From Desulfobulbus elongatus DSM 2908 (GTDB taxonomy: Bacteria > Desulfobacterota > Desulfobulbia > Desulfobulbales > Desulfobulbaceae): a stretch of 64,000 bases of DNA. Of the stretch, positions 33,498 to 42,257 are shown piece after piece. The notes beneath the pieces are model-generated. The model was given only the letters and a program-made list of their open reading frames with translations, had not been told where the DNA came from and did not search any database. The stretch is from assembly GCF_000621145.1 (NCBI RefSeq), contig NZ_JHZB01000002.1, forward strand, positions 62,001-126,000. Direction: 5' to 3'. Every line of letters starts with the position of its first letter. Positions within the stretch are counted from its first letter, which is position 1. The position numbers and the translations under genes are program-made.

Positions 33498-34469
33498 ATG
33501 GAACGGACACTGGCGCAATTGAGACGGGGAGGCGTCTGGCATCGCCTGATCCTGGGAGCGACGCTGCTGTCGGGCTCGCCGTTTTTTTTCTGGGGCGGGC
33601 CGGGATACTACTCTTCCCGCTCGTTTCAGGCGGCCTGGGATCTCGGGCATCTCCTGTATTTTCTGCTGTTCACCCTCTGGGTGCACGATCTGCGCAGAAA
33701 GGGGCGAAACCCCGGTTCTCCGTTTTCCTCCTTCCTTGTCCTGTTCGCCCTGGTCCTCGTCCTTGGCTCGGCCGTGGAACTCTTGCAGTTGTTTGTCATC
33801 GGCCGGACCCCGGATATTGACGATGTTTTGCGCAATCAGCTTGGCTGCCTGACGGCATTTGCCTTTTGCATCCGGCCGCAGATATTCCGGATACGCTGGC
33901 AGCAGCGCATCCTGCAGGCCGGGGTGTCCGTTCTGCTCGCTTGCTCGGCCTGGCCGCTGTCCCGGGCACTGTTCGATGAAGGCATGGCGCTCCGCCAGTT
34001 CCCGGTCCTGTCCGACTTTGAGACGCCGTTTGAACGCTATCGCTGGAACTATGCCGGGCAATTGCGGGTGGAGAACGGACATGTCCGGCATGGCCGCCAG
34101 GCGGCACGGGTCCAGTTGTCCACGGAAAAATATTCGGGGATCGCTCTGTTTCATTTTCCCGGCGACTGGCGCGGATACCGGGCGTTGCGTTTCAGTGTCT
34201 ACAATCCCGATGCGGCCCCGCTCGTGCTCAACAGCCGCGTCCACGACAATTATCACCGGAAACACGGCATGGAGTACCACGACCGCTTCAATCAGGTCTT
34301 TACCTTGGCGCAGGGATGGAACGACCTGGTTATTCCCCTGGACAAGGTCAGGAACGCGCCTAGGGACCGGGCGATGGACATGGAGCATATCGAGGGCTTC
34401 GGTCTGTTCGTCGTCCGGCAGCCCCGGCCGCTGGTGCTGTATCTCGATTATGTCTATCTCGACAGGTGA
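33498..34469 (+). CDS. Membrane protein with N-terminal VanZ-like domain and C-terminal beta-sandwich domain
   Basis: About 323 residues from the ATG at 33498; upstream GTG or TTG codons (for example 33483) are possible because a GGAGG lies only one base before 33483. The first part is a VanZ-like membrane domain: a helix, then WDLGHLLYFLLFTLWV, a further helix FLVLFALVLVLGSAVELLQL, and the conserved TPDIDDVLRNQLGCLT element. A third helix is followed by a C-terminal beta-rich domain of about 160 residues (FETPFERYRWNYAG, then YRALRFSVYNPD, YLDYVYLD) similar to CIA30/carbohydrate-binding folds. Compared with the protein at 10653 the domain order is swapped. It overlaps the histidine kinase start by 4 bases, so it is likely part of that operon. 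Confidence 0.72.
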   Translation: MERTLAQLRRGGVWHRLILGATLLSGSPFFFWGGPGYYSSRSFQAAWDLGHLLYFLLFTLWVHDLRRKGRNPGSPFSSFLVLFALVLVLGSAVELLQLFVIGRTPDIDDVLRNQLGCLTAFAFCIRPQIFRIRWQQRILQAGVSVLLACSAWPLSRALFDEGMALRQFPVLSDFETPFERYRWNYAGQLRVENGHVRHGRQAARVQLSTEKYSGIALFHFPGDWRGYRALRFSVYNPDAAPLVLNSRVHDNYHRKHGMEYHDRFNQVFTLAQGWNDLVIPLDKVRNAPRDRAMDMEHIEGFGLFVVRQPRPLVLYLDYVYLDR

Positions 34470-35929
34470 CGCCCGTGAACCGACTGTATCATCCCCGATC
34501 GTTTCTTTCGCTTCTGCTCACCGGCTTTATTTTTGTCGCCCTGCCCCTGATCGTGGCCCTGGGCAGTTCGATCCAGATTCTCGACGGGCTGGTGCAGCAA
34601 AGCGCGGTGGCCGTGTTCCGTTCAGCGGGCAGAATCGACAGTTGCAGGAAGGTGGCTGAGCAACTCCATCGCCAGGAGCGATCGGCGCGGCTCTTTTTGG
34701 TGCTGGGCGAGACCGAACATCTCGACGACGTCAATGCCCGGCACCGGGACATAGAAGAGATGCTGCGCCAGTTTTCCGTCCTGAATCACGAAAACGAACT
34801 GATGCCGCTGATTGCGCAGCTGGAGGAGAAGGAAGGGCTCCTGGTCGCGGCATTGACGGATTTGTCGGGCGATCCGGACGAAAGGAAGAACAGGCAGGAA
34901 ATGGCGCTCGCCGGCTACAGCGAGATCGGCTCGATCGTGGGACAACTGGAACGGTTGAGCAACAGCCTGATGATCCAGGAGGTCGATATCCTCAAGGAAC
35001 AGGTGCAAAGCAACAAGAACACCCTGGTCTGGCAGATCTCGGGCTTGATCGGATTCAGCGTCCTGCTGGTGGTGTTGTTCATGTCCCTGATCAACAAGCC
35101 GGTCAGTCAGTTGGACCGGGGCATCGAACGCCTGGGCGAGGGCGATTTCGCCACCCCGATCGTGGTTTCCGGTCCCCGCGACCTGGAGGCGATCGGGGCG
35201 AAGCTCGATTGGCTGCGCAAGCGGCTGAATACCCTGGACCGGGAAAAGGTGCGGATGCTGGCCCACATTTCCCATGAATTGAAGACGCCGCTGTCGTCGA
35301 TCAAGGAGGGAACCGGATTGCTCAAGGATGGCCTGGTCGGGCCGCTGAGCGACAAGCAGATCGAGGTGGTGGGCATCCTCGACACCAATTGCAGCAAATT
35401 GCAGAAACTCATCCAGAACATCCTTGATTTCAACATGGCCCAGGCCAAGGAAATGCCGCTCGATTTTCAGGAGATCCGGGTCGATGCGCTGGTGGCCGAG
35501 GTGGCGGCCGACCACCGCAACGCCATGCTGGCCAGAAACATCCATTTGCAGACGGAATTGCTGCCCGTGCGGGTGAGCGGCAACCCGAAGCAACTGAAGA
35601 CGGTCCTCGACAATCTCCTTGCCAATGCCGTCAAATTCACCCCGGACGATGGCGGGATCGGCATTGTCATGAAGAAAAAGGCGCAGATGCTCCGCCTGAT
35701 CATCGAGGACAACGGACCCGGTATCAGCGAGGAGGACCGCGCCCAAATCTTCCTGCCCTTTTTCAAGGGGGAGCAAAAGAACCGGTCCGTGATCAAGGGT
35801 TCTGGTCTGGGACTTGCAATAAGCAAGGAGTACATTCAAAATTGCGGCGGTACGCTTCGTCTGCTCCCCAGCGAACAAGGGGCGCGTTTTGAAGTCGCCA
35901 TGCCGTATGTTCGGGAAGAAACGGAATGA
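34466..35929 (+). CDS. GlrK/QseE-like membrane sensor histidine kinase
   Basis: A 487-residue inner-membrane kinase. Two transmembrane segments (about residues 12-34 and 190-208) flank a roughly 155-residue periplasmic helical sensor region. A HAMP-like linker is followed by the phosphoacceptor helix with His270 (AHISHELKTPLSSIKEG), and the ATPase domain shows the N box (NLLANAVKFTP), G1 (DNGPGIS) and G2 (GSGLGLAI). The GTG at 34466 overlaps the previous stop. The gene order kinase, small lipoprotein, sigma-54 response regulator matches GlrK-QseG-GlrR of enterobacteria, where the system responds to envelope stress. It should autophosphorylate and pass phosphate to the regulator at 36512. Signal unknown here. 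Confidence 0.88.
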   Translation: MTPVNRLYHPRSFLSLLLTGFIFVALPLIVALGSSIQILDGLVQQSAVAVFRSAGRIDSCRKVAEQLHRQERSARLFLVLGETEHLDDVNARHRDIEEMLRQFSVLNHENELMPLIAQLEEKEGLLVAALTDLSGDPDERKNRQEMALAGYSEIGSIVGQLERLSNSLMIQEVDILKEQVQSNKNTLVWQISGLIGFSVLLVVLFMSLINKPVSQLDRGIERLGEGDFATPIVVSGPRDLEAIGAKLDWLRKRLNTLDREKVRMLAHISHELKTPLSSIKEGTGLLKDGLVGPLSDKQIEVVGILDTNCSKLQKLIQNILDFNMAQAKEMPLDFQEIRVDALVAEVAADHRNAMLARNIHLQTELLPVRVSGNPKQLKTVLDNLLANAVKFTPDDGGIGIVMKKKAQMLRLIIEDNGPGISEEDRAQIFLPFFKGEQKNRSVIKGSGLGLAISKEYIQNCGGTLRLLPSEQGARFEVAMPYVREETE

Positions 35930-36510
35930 GCAGAGCGTATTTGGCGATCATCCTGGTGGCGAGTTTGTCGTTGAGCGGTTGTGCCGCCCTTTTCGGCAAA
36001 GGATCCGAACAGGCGCAAGAGGCAACCGTTCCCCGGACAACGGAAACGGACGTCATTCTGGCCTGCGTCGCCGAGAATAAAAAATTTTCCCGCACGACAT
36101 TCAACGAGGCCTACAAGACCGCCCTCGCCAATGCGACCAGACCCGAAAACGCCGAGTTGCCGTCCTTGGTCTGCCTGAGCCTGCACCAGCGGGCCTCCTA
36201 TAAACAATTCAAAACAGGCATGGAAATGCTTGCCAGCCACATCAAGGCCCACCCGGAGAGTGCTCCCAGTCTCCAGGGGCTTCTGCTGCTGCAGCAGCGG
36301 CTCAATAAGGAAAAGATCGTCAAATGGGCGCAAGGGGCCAAGAGCATGGATGAAAAAGAAGGGCTGGAGGCTGACAACAAGGAGTTGCTGGAACGCAACG
36401 AGACTCTGGAAAGGAACGCCGCGCAGGATCAGGCCCGGATCAAGGAATTGCAGCAACAGATCGAACAGTTGAAGAATATCGAGAACATCATAAAAAACAG
36501 GGAGCGGTGA
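35926..36510 (+). CDS. QseG-like small lipoprotein
   Basis: A 194-residue lipoprotein with lipobox LSLSGC (Cys at residue 19). Most of the protein is helical; the last 50 residues form a clear coiled coil (EADNKELLERNETLERNAAQ and repeats of KELQQQIEQL). It begins at the ATG overlapping the kinase stop (ATGA) and ends one base before the sigma-54 regulator. In enterobacteria QseG (YfhG) is an outer-membrane lipoprotein that contacts GlrK/QseE and links envelope state to signalling; position and features fit, but sequence identity to QseG is not obvious by eye. Function is inferred from gene order. Confidence 0.75.
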   Translation: MSRAYLAIILVASLSLSGCAALFGKGSEQAQEATVPRTTETDVILACVAENKKFSRTTFNEAYKTALANATRPENAELPSLVCLSLHQRASYKQFKTGMEMLASHIKAHPESAPSLQGLLLLQQRLNKEKIVKWAQGAKSMDEKEGLEADNKELLERNETLERNAAQDQARIKELQQQIEQLKNIENIIKNRER

Positions 36511-36511
36511 C

Positions 36512-37861
36512 ATGGGGCGTCAATACAAGATCCTGTTGGTTGACGACGAGGCCGATCTGCTTCGTCTGTGGAAATTGCGCCTTGAAAGCAAGAACTATCA
36601 GGTCGCGGTCGCTTCCAGCGGCGAGGAGGCCCTGGCCACCTTCGCCGCTTTCAAGCCCGATGTCGTGCTCACCGATCTGCGGATGCCGGGCATTGACGGC
36701 ATGGCCCTGTTCGAGGCGATCCGCTCGCTCAACAAGTCGGTGCCGGTCATCATCATTACCGCCCATGGTTCCATCCCCGAAGCGGTTGAGGCCACCAGGC
36801 AGGGCGTCTTTTCGTTCCTGACCAAGCCGATCGAGGGGGCGAGCCTGCTTCAGGAAATCGCCAAGGCCATCGAGGCGACCTGCGGGGGAACCGGCGATGC
36901 TCCGGAAAACCGCGAGGAATGGCGGCAGGACATCATCAGCCAGAGCGCGATCATGGAAGAGTTGCTCTCCCGCGCCAAGCTGGTCGCGGAAACCGATTCC
37001 ACCGTACTCATCCGGGGGGAGAGCGGCACCGGCAAGGAACTGCTCGCCATCGCCATCCACAAGGCCAGTCAACACCGCAAGGGACCCTTTATCCCGGTGA
37101 ATTGCACGGCGATTCCGGAATCCCTGCTGGAGTCCGAGCTGTTCGGGCATGTCAAGGGATCGTTCACCGGCGCGGTCAAGAGCTATGCCGGCCTGTTTCA
37201 ATCCGCGGATAACGGCACGCTGTTTCTCGATGAAATCGGTGACATGCCCCTGCACATCCAGGTCAAGCTGTTGCGGGTGCTCCAGGACCGGCAGATCCGG
37301 CCGGTGGGCAGTCCCCGGCCGGTTCCGGTCAATGTGCGCATCATTTCGGCAACCCATAAAAACCTGGAGGAGGCCATCCGCGAAAACACCTTCCGCGAGG
37401 ACCTCTTTTACCGGTTGAACGTGGTCAGCCTCGAGCTGCCGCCCCTGTACAAACGCAAGGAGGATATCCCCCTGCTGGCCGAACACTTCGTCGGCATCCT
37501 TACCAAAAAGAAGGATGGCCAGGAGAAGCGGTTCACACCCGAGGCCATGAAGATCCTGGTCGAGGCCGAATGGCCGGGCAACATCAGGCAGCTCTACAAT
37601 GTGGTTGAAAATGCCGTGGCCCTGGCGACTTCGTCGCTGATCACCGAGGATCTGCTCTTCGATGCCATCAAGCAGCATCAGAAAAAGATCCTGCCCCTGT
37701 CCGAGGCGCGGCGACAGTTCGAGCAGCAGTATCTCATCCAGTTGCTGCAAACCACCCAGGGCAACGTCTCGCAGGCCGCCCGGCTGGCCCAGCGCAACCG
37801 GACCGACTTTTACAAGTTGTTGAATCGACATCATATTGTTCCGTCTCTGTACAAGGACTGA
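36512..37861 (+). CDS. Sigma-54-dependent response regulator (GlrR/QseF-like)
   Basis: A 449-residue cytoplasmic transcription activator. The receiver domain (residues 5-120) has the phosphorylatable Asp55 (VVLTDLRMPG) and Lys105. The AAA+ sigma-54 interaction domain has Walker A GESGTGKE (169-176), the sigma-54 contact loop GSFTGA (216-221, a normal variant of GAFTGA), Walker B LFLDEIGD and the arginine-finger region FREDLFYRLNV. A Fis-type helix-turn-helix is at the C-terminus (GNVSQAARLAQRNRTDFYKLL). It follows the lipoprotein by one base. Phosphorylated by the kinase at 34466, it should activate -24/-12 promoters at a distance. Targets cannot be assigned; no clean -24/-12 site was found near by. 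Confidence 0.92.
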   Translation: MGRQYKILLVDDEADLLRLWKLRLESKNYQVAVASSGEEALATFAAFKPDVVLTDLRMPGIDGMALFEAIRSLNKSVPVIIITAHGSIPEAVEATRQGVFSFLTKPIEGASLLQEIAKAIEATCGGTGDAPENREEWRQDIISQSAIMEELLSRAKLVAETDSTVLIRGESGTGKELLAIAIHKASQHRKGPFIPVNCTAIPESLLESELFGHVKGSFTGAVKSYAGLFQSADNGTLFLDEIGDMPLHIQVKLLRVLQDRQIRPVGSPRPVPVNVRIISATHKNLEEAIRENTFREDLFYRLNVVSLELPPLYKRKEDIPLLAEHFVGILTKKKDGQEKRFTPEAMKILVEAEWPGNIRQLYNVVENAVALATSSLITEDLLFDAIKQHQKKILPLSEARRQFEQQYLIQLLQTTQGNVSQAARLAQRNRTDFYKLLNRHHIVPSLYKD

Positions 37862-37947
37862 GTATTGATTTGCGCTGTCGCAAAAAAGAGACGTAAATGC
37901 AGGCGCTGCCTGGGAAGGTGCTGGGAATCGGCAGAAAGGCGAGTCGC

Positions 37948-38799
37948 TTAAAGGAGACGGTGGGGAGAGGGTAGCTGGCAGGCGGGGCAGAAGTAGGTGG
38001 CCCTGCCTGCCAGCGTTGTTTTGACAATGGACCGGCCGCAGTGCAGACAGGGTTGGTCTTCGCGGCCATACACCTGGAAATGCAGTTGGAAGTAGCCGGG
38101 ATGACCGGTGGCGCCGAGAAAATCGGCGATGGTGGAGCCGCCGGCCGCAATCGCCTGATGCAGGATCCGCCTGGATTCGGCTGCAACCCGCTGCCAATCG
38201 TCGACCACCAACCGGCCCGCCGGGATTGACGGATGGATGCGGCTGGCGAACAGGATTTCGTTGGCGTAGATGTTGCCGATGCCGGCAATGAGCCGGCCGT
38301 TCATGAGCAACGACTTGATGGGTGTCGACCTCCGGTCCGCGAGCCGGAGCAAATGCTCGGCGGTGAACCCTGAGCCCAAGGGCTCGATTCCTTCCCCGGC
38401 TGAAAAGGCGCGTTCGGCCTCCTCAGCCGCTGCCGCCGGCCACACCATCACGCTGCCGAATCTGCGGCTGTCGTTCAGGCGCACGTCCTTGTCGTTGTCC
38501 AGGGTCAGGATGAGATGATCGTGGCGATGGCGCGGCGTATCCCCGTCGAGCAAGCTCAGTTTGCCGGTCATGCCCAGATGAACGACCAGGATCGCTCCCC
38601 CGGCCATCCGCACCAGCAGGTACTTGGCCCGGCGGTCGAGGGTTGCGATTCGTTGATCGAGGACGTGTTCACGCAGCAGGCGGCGCGGCATCGGAGTCCG
38701 CAACCGGTGGCCGCTCCAGGCGATACGGACCACCGTCCGGCCGGGCAGGTGGTCGAGCAACCCCCGGCGGGTGACCTCCACTTCCGGCAATTCAGGCAT
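37948..38799 (-). CDS. mutM: Formamidopyrimidine-DNA glycosylase
   Basis: A 283-residue base-excision repair enzyme that removes 8-oxoguanine and formamidopyrimidines and nicks the strand. The N-terminal Pro2-Glu3 catalytic pair is present (MPELPEVEVTRRGL), as are the conserved AKYLLV lysine region, the HLGMTGKL loop, SLLMNGRLIAGIGNIYANEILF in the helix-two-turn-helix, and the C-terminal zinc finger (CLHCGRSIVK...CPACQ). Length is normal. Its start overlaps the 3' end of the phosphopantetheinyl transferase gene by 8 bases on the same strand, so the two are cotranscribed. It converges with the sigma-54 regulator. Confidence 0.96.
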   Translation of the reverse strand: MPELPEVEVTRRGLLDHLPGRTVVRIAWSGHRLRTPMPRRLLREHVLDQRIATLDRRAKYLLVRMAGGAILVVHLGMTGKLSLLDGDTPRHRHDHLILTLDNDKDVRLNDSRRFGSVMVWPAAAAEEAERAFSAGEGIEPLGSGFTAEHLLRLADRRSTPIKSLLMNGRLIAGIGNIYANEILFASRIHPSIPAGRLVVDDWQRVAAESRRILHQAIAAGGSTIADFLGATGHPGYFQLHFQVYGREDQPCLHCGRSIVKTTLAGRATYFCPACQLPSPHRLL

Positions 38800-39574
38800 G
38801 CGCGCCTCCCGTGGTGCAGGCCACCAGATGATCGCCTATCTCTGTTATCCGTACCGTGGCGGTCATGACGGCCGGTTGCGACACTTGGCACAGGGCTGTC
38901 CAGAGCGATGCCTCCCGGTCGCGCTCCACCCGCGTCAATCGGATCATCCCGAAAAACGAGGGATAATCGGCCAGCAGGCACTTCTTCACCGCTTCCTTGA
39001 CCGTCCAGATCAGGCCGAGCCGGGTGAGGGGCGCGAGCCGGGAATCGATCAGGTCCAGCTCCTCCACACGCGCAAACCGTTCCGCCACGGTGGCGAGTTG
39101 TGGCGTCAGGTGCTGGATGTCGATACCGCAACTCCCGACCTGGCAGGCCAGGGCCGCCGCATATCCCCGACTGTGGGAAATGGAGACCGAAGCGGCCGGC
39201 CGACCCGATGGTGCGCTTTCGAGGGACGGGCGACCGTGACTATCGGGCAGAATGGAATACTGCTGAAACGAAAGCAGGGAAGTCGCGGGGGCAAGGAGCC
39301 GGTGCAGGCAGTGTTTGGCCGCCAGGCGGCCACCCAGCCATTCCAGCCGCCGTTTGGGAGAACGGAACTGATGGAAGAGGTCGTTTTCCGCCGGTGAGAG
39401 CAGAGGGGCAAGCTCGCCGGGTCGTTCGATCAGGGGGGACAAGAGGCTCAAATCCAGCAATGCCAAACGGCAGTGAGCCGGTGAGAGCGTGCGCAGCCGC
39501 TCGGCCACGCCGTCCGGATGGCTCACGAGGAGGTCGTGGGTTTTCAGGGTCGTTTCCGGACAAATGCTTGTCAT
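38792..39574 (-). CDS. Sfp-type 4'-phosphopantetheinyl transferase
   Basis: About 260 residues from the ATG at 39572-39574. Sfp-family motifs are visible: SVSISHSRGYAAAL, the metal-binding GIDIQHL motif, and the final WTVKEAVKKCLL motif with the Lys after WxxKE. It moves phosphopantetheine from CoA to carrier proteins of fatty acid, polyketide or nonribosomal peptide systems. No such megasynthase is visible near by, so it may serve acyl carrier proteins elsewhere. An upstream in-frame start adds 35 residues with no family match and is rejected. It overlaps mutM by 8 bases and diverges from the CvpA gene. Confidence 0.86.
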   Translation of the reverse strand: MTSICPETTLKTHDLLVSHPDGVAERLRTLSPAHCRLALLDLSLLSPLIERPGELAPLLSPAENDLFHQFRSPKRRLEWLGGRLAAKHCLHRLLAPATSLLSFQQYSILPDSHGRPSLESAPSGRPAASVSISHSRGYAAALACQVGSCGIDIQHLTPQLATVAERFARVEELDLIDSRLAPLTRLGLIWTVKEAVKKCLLADYPSFFGMIRLTRVERDREASLWTALCQVSQPAVMTATVRITEIGDHLVACTTGGAHA

Positions 39575-39717
39575 GACCCATGAATCCGGTATAATCGACC
39601 CGGTGCCGCCGGCACCTTTTTCCAAATGCCGCCGGTGCTTCCCGCGGCCCCGCCCGCCAGGGGCAAGGGCCACCGGCACAATCGCAGTTCCTTGTTCATG
39701 ATTCCGGACCCAAGCCT

Positions 39718-40308
39718 ATGCCGACGTTGCATGATGTGACCTTTTTCGACCTGGTGGTCGCCTCCATTTTTCTGCTGTTCGTGGTCCGGGGTGTCTGGAT
39801 CGGGTTTGTGCGGCAACTGGCCGCCTTTTTCGCCCTGGTGGGCAGTTACGGCATCGCCGGCCGGTACGCGGACAGGATTCTGCCCTGGACCGAGCGGTTC
39901 GTCGACAATCCCAAGGTAACCTTCTTTGTCAGCTTTGCCATACTTTTTGTGGTCTCGGCCCTTGTCTTCACCCTGATGGGCAAGATCCTGCACCGTTTCC
40001 TCCAGATCACCCTGCTCGGCTGGCTGGACCGGCTGGCCGGGCTGGCGCTCGGCGGCGCCAAGGCCGCCTTGGTCGCGTCCCTGCTCTACATGCTGCTGGC
40101 CTCCACGTTGTCGACCACCAACGATATGCTGCGCAAATCCTCTTCCTCGCCGTATCTCAAACAGGGGGCGGAATGGCTGCGTTCGTTCGTCAACGATCCC
40201 CGGCTGCGCGACTATCTGATGCAAAAGGATCCGGCCATCCTCAACGAACTGCTGCCGGAAAAACCGGCGGACAAGCGGGGCGAGCAGAAGAAACCGGCGC
40301 AGACCTGA
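39718..40308 (+). CDS. CvpA family membrane protein
   Basis: A 196-residue inner-membrane protein with four hydrophobic segments in the first 130 residues. The N-terminal FDLVVASIFLLFVVRGVWIGFVRQL is the characteristic CvpA/colicin V production start, followed by AAFFALVGSYGIAG and a central FLQITLLGWLDRLAGLALGG segment. The C-terminal 60 residues are hydrophilic. The precise role of CvpA is unsettled; it contributes to envelope integrity in other bacteria. The ribosome site is weak. It precedes the GDP-mannose gene by about 120 bases. Confidence 0.88.
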   Translation: MPTLHDVTFFDLVVASIFLLFVVRGVWIGFVRQLAAFFALVGSYGIAGRYADRILPWTERFVDNPKVTFFVSFAILFVVSALVFTLMGKILHRFLQITLLGWLDRLAGLALGGAKAALVASLLYMLLASTLSTTNDMLRKSSSSPYLKQGAEWLRSFVNDPRLRDYLMQKDPAILNELLPEKPADKRGEQKKPAQT

Positions 40309-40429
40309 CGGTCCTTTCGCCGCCGCGTTTATACTTCACGCGCAGCACGGCCGACACGCCGGTGCATCTGATCCAGACGTGAAGCGAATCCTTCAATTCT
40401 TCAAACAGACAAACCGTCGAGGTGCGTTC

Positions 40430-41839
40430 ATGGCGATTCAACCGATCATTCTGGCGGGCGGGACCGGCTCCCGGCTGTGGCCCCTTTCCCGGGAACTCTA
40501 TCCCAAACAGGTGATCAGCCTGACCGGCGAGCTGTCGTTGCTGCAGACCACGGCGCAACGGGTCGCCGCGCTGGAGGATGCCCTGCCGCCTCTTCTCGTG
40601 GTGGGCGAGGAACATCGCTTTTTGGCCAAAAGCCAGATGGAAGCGCTCGATCTGTTTGCCGGTTACCGCATTCTGCTCGAACCGTGCGGAAAAAACACCG
40701 CACCCGCCATCTGCGGGGCAGCGGCCTATGTGGACCAACTGGGCCGGGGTGACGATGTCCTTTTGGTGCTGCCCGCCGATCATCTGATCGTCAAGACCGG
40801 GGAGTTCGCCCGTGTGGTCCGCGAGGCGGCCGCACTGGCCCGGCAGGGGCGGATCGTCACCTTCGGCGTCGTGCCCGACCGGCCGGAAACTGGGTACGGC
40901 TATATTGCCAAGGGGGAGGGAACCGCGGTGGCCAGTTTCGTGGAAAAACCCGATCAGGCCACGGCGGAACGGTATTTCGCCAGCGGGAATTATCTCTGGA
41001 ACAGTGGCATGTTCGCCTTCACCGCCGCGACCCTTCTCGCGGAAATGCAGGCCCATGCCCCTGCCATAGCCGCTTCCATGACCGAGGCGGCGACAACGGG
41101 ACGGGAAGACGGCGTGTTCTTCCGGTTCGACGGCGTGGCCATGGCCGCCTGTCCGTCGGATTCGATCGATTACGGCCTGATGGAAAAAACGGCAAAGGCG
41201 GCGGTGGTTCCGGCCGACATCGGCTGGAGCGACATCGGCTCGTGGCGGGCCATCTGGGAGGTCAGCGACAAGGACGAACAGGGCAATGCGGTGCGGGGCG
41301 ATGTCCTGCTGGAGGATGTCCGCAATTCCCTGATCCGTTCCGGCCATACCCTGGTCGCGGCCATTGGCCTGCGCGACACCATGGTGGTGGAAACCGCCGA
41401 TGCCGTCCTGGTGGCGCCCATGGACCGTTCGCAGGATGTCAAGAAGATCGTCGACAAGCTCAAGCAGGACAAGCGGGGCGAGTATCATGTCCATCGCACC
41501 GTGTTCCGGCCCTGGGGGAGCTACACCACCCTGGAATTGCACGAGCGGTTCCAGATCAAGCGGATCACGGTCAATCCCGGCGCGCGTCTGTCCCTGCAGA
41601 TGCACCACCATCGCCATGAGCACTGGGTGGTGGTCACGGGAACGGCCAAGGTGCAGAAAGGCGAGCAGACCATTCTGCTCAAGGAAGACGAGGCCGTCTA
41701 CATTCCCAGTTGCACCAGGCATCGTCTGGAAAACCCCGGAGTGATCCCCCTGGAACTGATCGAGGTGCAGATTGGCAGTTACCTCGGCGAGGACGACATC
41801 GTCCGCTTCGACGACGAGTACGGAAGAGTCCTGGAATAG
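40430..41839 (+). CDS. manC: Mannose-1-phosphate guanylyltransferase/mannose-6-phosphate isomerase
   Basis: A 469-residue bifunctional enzyme. The ATG at 40430 is chosen because MAIQPIILAGGTGSRLWPLS is the family start; a GTG at 40379 adds 17 unrelated residues. The N-terminal nucleotidyltransferase domain has GGTGSRLWPLSRELYPKQ and EPCGKNTAPA. The C-terminal cupin-type isomerase domain has FRPWGSYTTLE, HHHRHEHWVVVTG and YIPSCTRHRLENPG. It makes GDP-mannose from mannose-6-phosphate steps, a precursor for exopolysaccharide, so it probably serves the same glycan production as the locus at 3.4-25.7 kb. It converges with the PilZ gene 34 bases on. Confidence 0.93.
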   Translation: MAIQPIILAGGTGSRLWPLSRELYPKQVISLTGELSLLQTTAQRVAALEDALPPLLVVGEEHRFLAKSQMEALDLFAGYRILLEPCGKNTAPAICGAAAYVDQLGRGDDVLLVLPADHLIVKTGEFARVVREAAALARQGRIVTFGVVPDRPETGYGYIAKGEGTAVASFVEKPDQATAERYFASGNYLWNSGMFAFTAATLLAEMQAHAPAIAASMTEAATTGREDGVFFRFDGVAMAACPSDSIDYGLMEKTAKAAVVPADIGWSDIGSWRAIWEVSDKDEQGNAVRGDVLLEDVRNSLIRSGHTLVAAIGLRDTMVVETADAVLVAPMDRSQDVKKIVDKLKQDKRGEYHVHRTVFRPWGSYTTLELHERFQIKRITVNPGARLSLQMHHHRHEHWVVVTGTAKVQKGEQTILLKEDEAVYIPSCTRHRLENPGVIPLELIEVQIGSYLGEDDIVRFDDEYGRVLE

Positions 41840-41873
41840 ACCGCCCGGAAAGGAATCGATCCGCGGTGACCGC

Positions 41874-42257
41874 TCAGCCCCCGGAGATCGGCATGGGGTG
41901 GGTGGCTATGTCGTGGGCGTGTTGCCGGTGAAAGGCCGCGACATAATCGTCGAGAACGCGTTTGTCGTTGTCGGAGACATGAAAGAACTCGATGCCGCTG
42001 TGGTGCCGGCCTGAATCGCTGGCGGAATAGACAATCCTTCCCATCACGTCGATCAACTGGTCCTTCAGGCCCAAGGTGATCATTACCTGCTGCCCTTTCG
42101 GCAGCGGGATGTGCGTTTCCATCAAAATCCCGCCCTTGCTCACGTTCAGGGTTCGCGCCATGGAATAATCACTGGGCCGTCCCTGTTCGTCCACAACGAG
42201 ATAATCCAGTAAATTCAGCGATTCCGGGCGAATGTATTGTCTGCGTTCCGTTGTCAT
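41874..42257 (-). CDS. PilZ-domain protein
   Basis: A 127-residue cytoplasmic protein, essentially one PilZ domain. The N-terminal c-di-GMP-binding RxxxR-like sequence is RRQYIR at residues 5-10, and the second motif appears as ARTLNVSKGGILMET (the D/NxSxxG element with NVSKGG). A later GIEFFHVS strand completes the barrel. It is therefore a likely c-di-GMP receptor, though it has no output domain. Start at ATG 42257 with a CAGGAAA site. With the MshEN protein at 31709 it suggests c-di-GMP control of the envelope in this region. Confidence 0.87.
   Translation of the reverse strand: MTTERRQYIRPESLNLLDYLVVDEQGRPSDYSMARTLNVSKGGILMETHIPLPKGQQVMITLGLKDQLIDVMGRIVYSASDSGRHHSGIEFFHVSDNDKRVLDDYVAAFHRQHAHDIATHPMPISGG

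Noticed and set aside
37860-37895. Hairpin TTTGCG-CTGT-CGCAAA after the sigma-54 regulator, considered as a terminator
   Set aside because: On the plus strand it is followed by A-residues, not T-residues; the minus strand would have T-residues before the stem instead. It does not meet the intrinsic terminator pattern.
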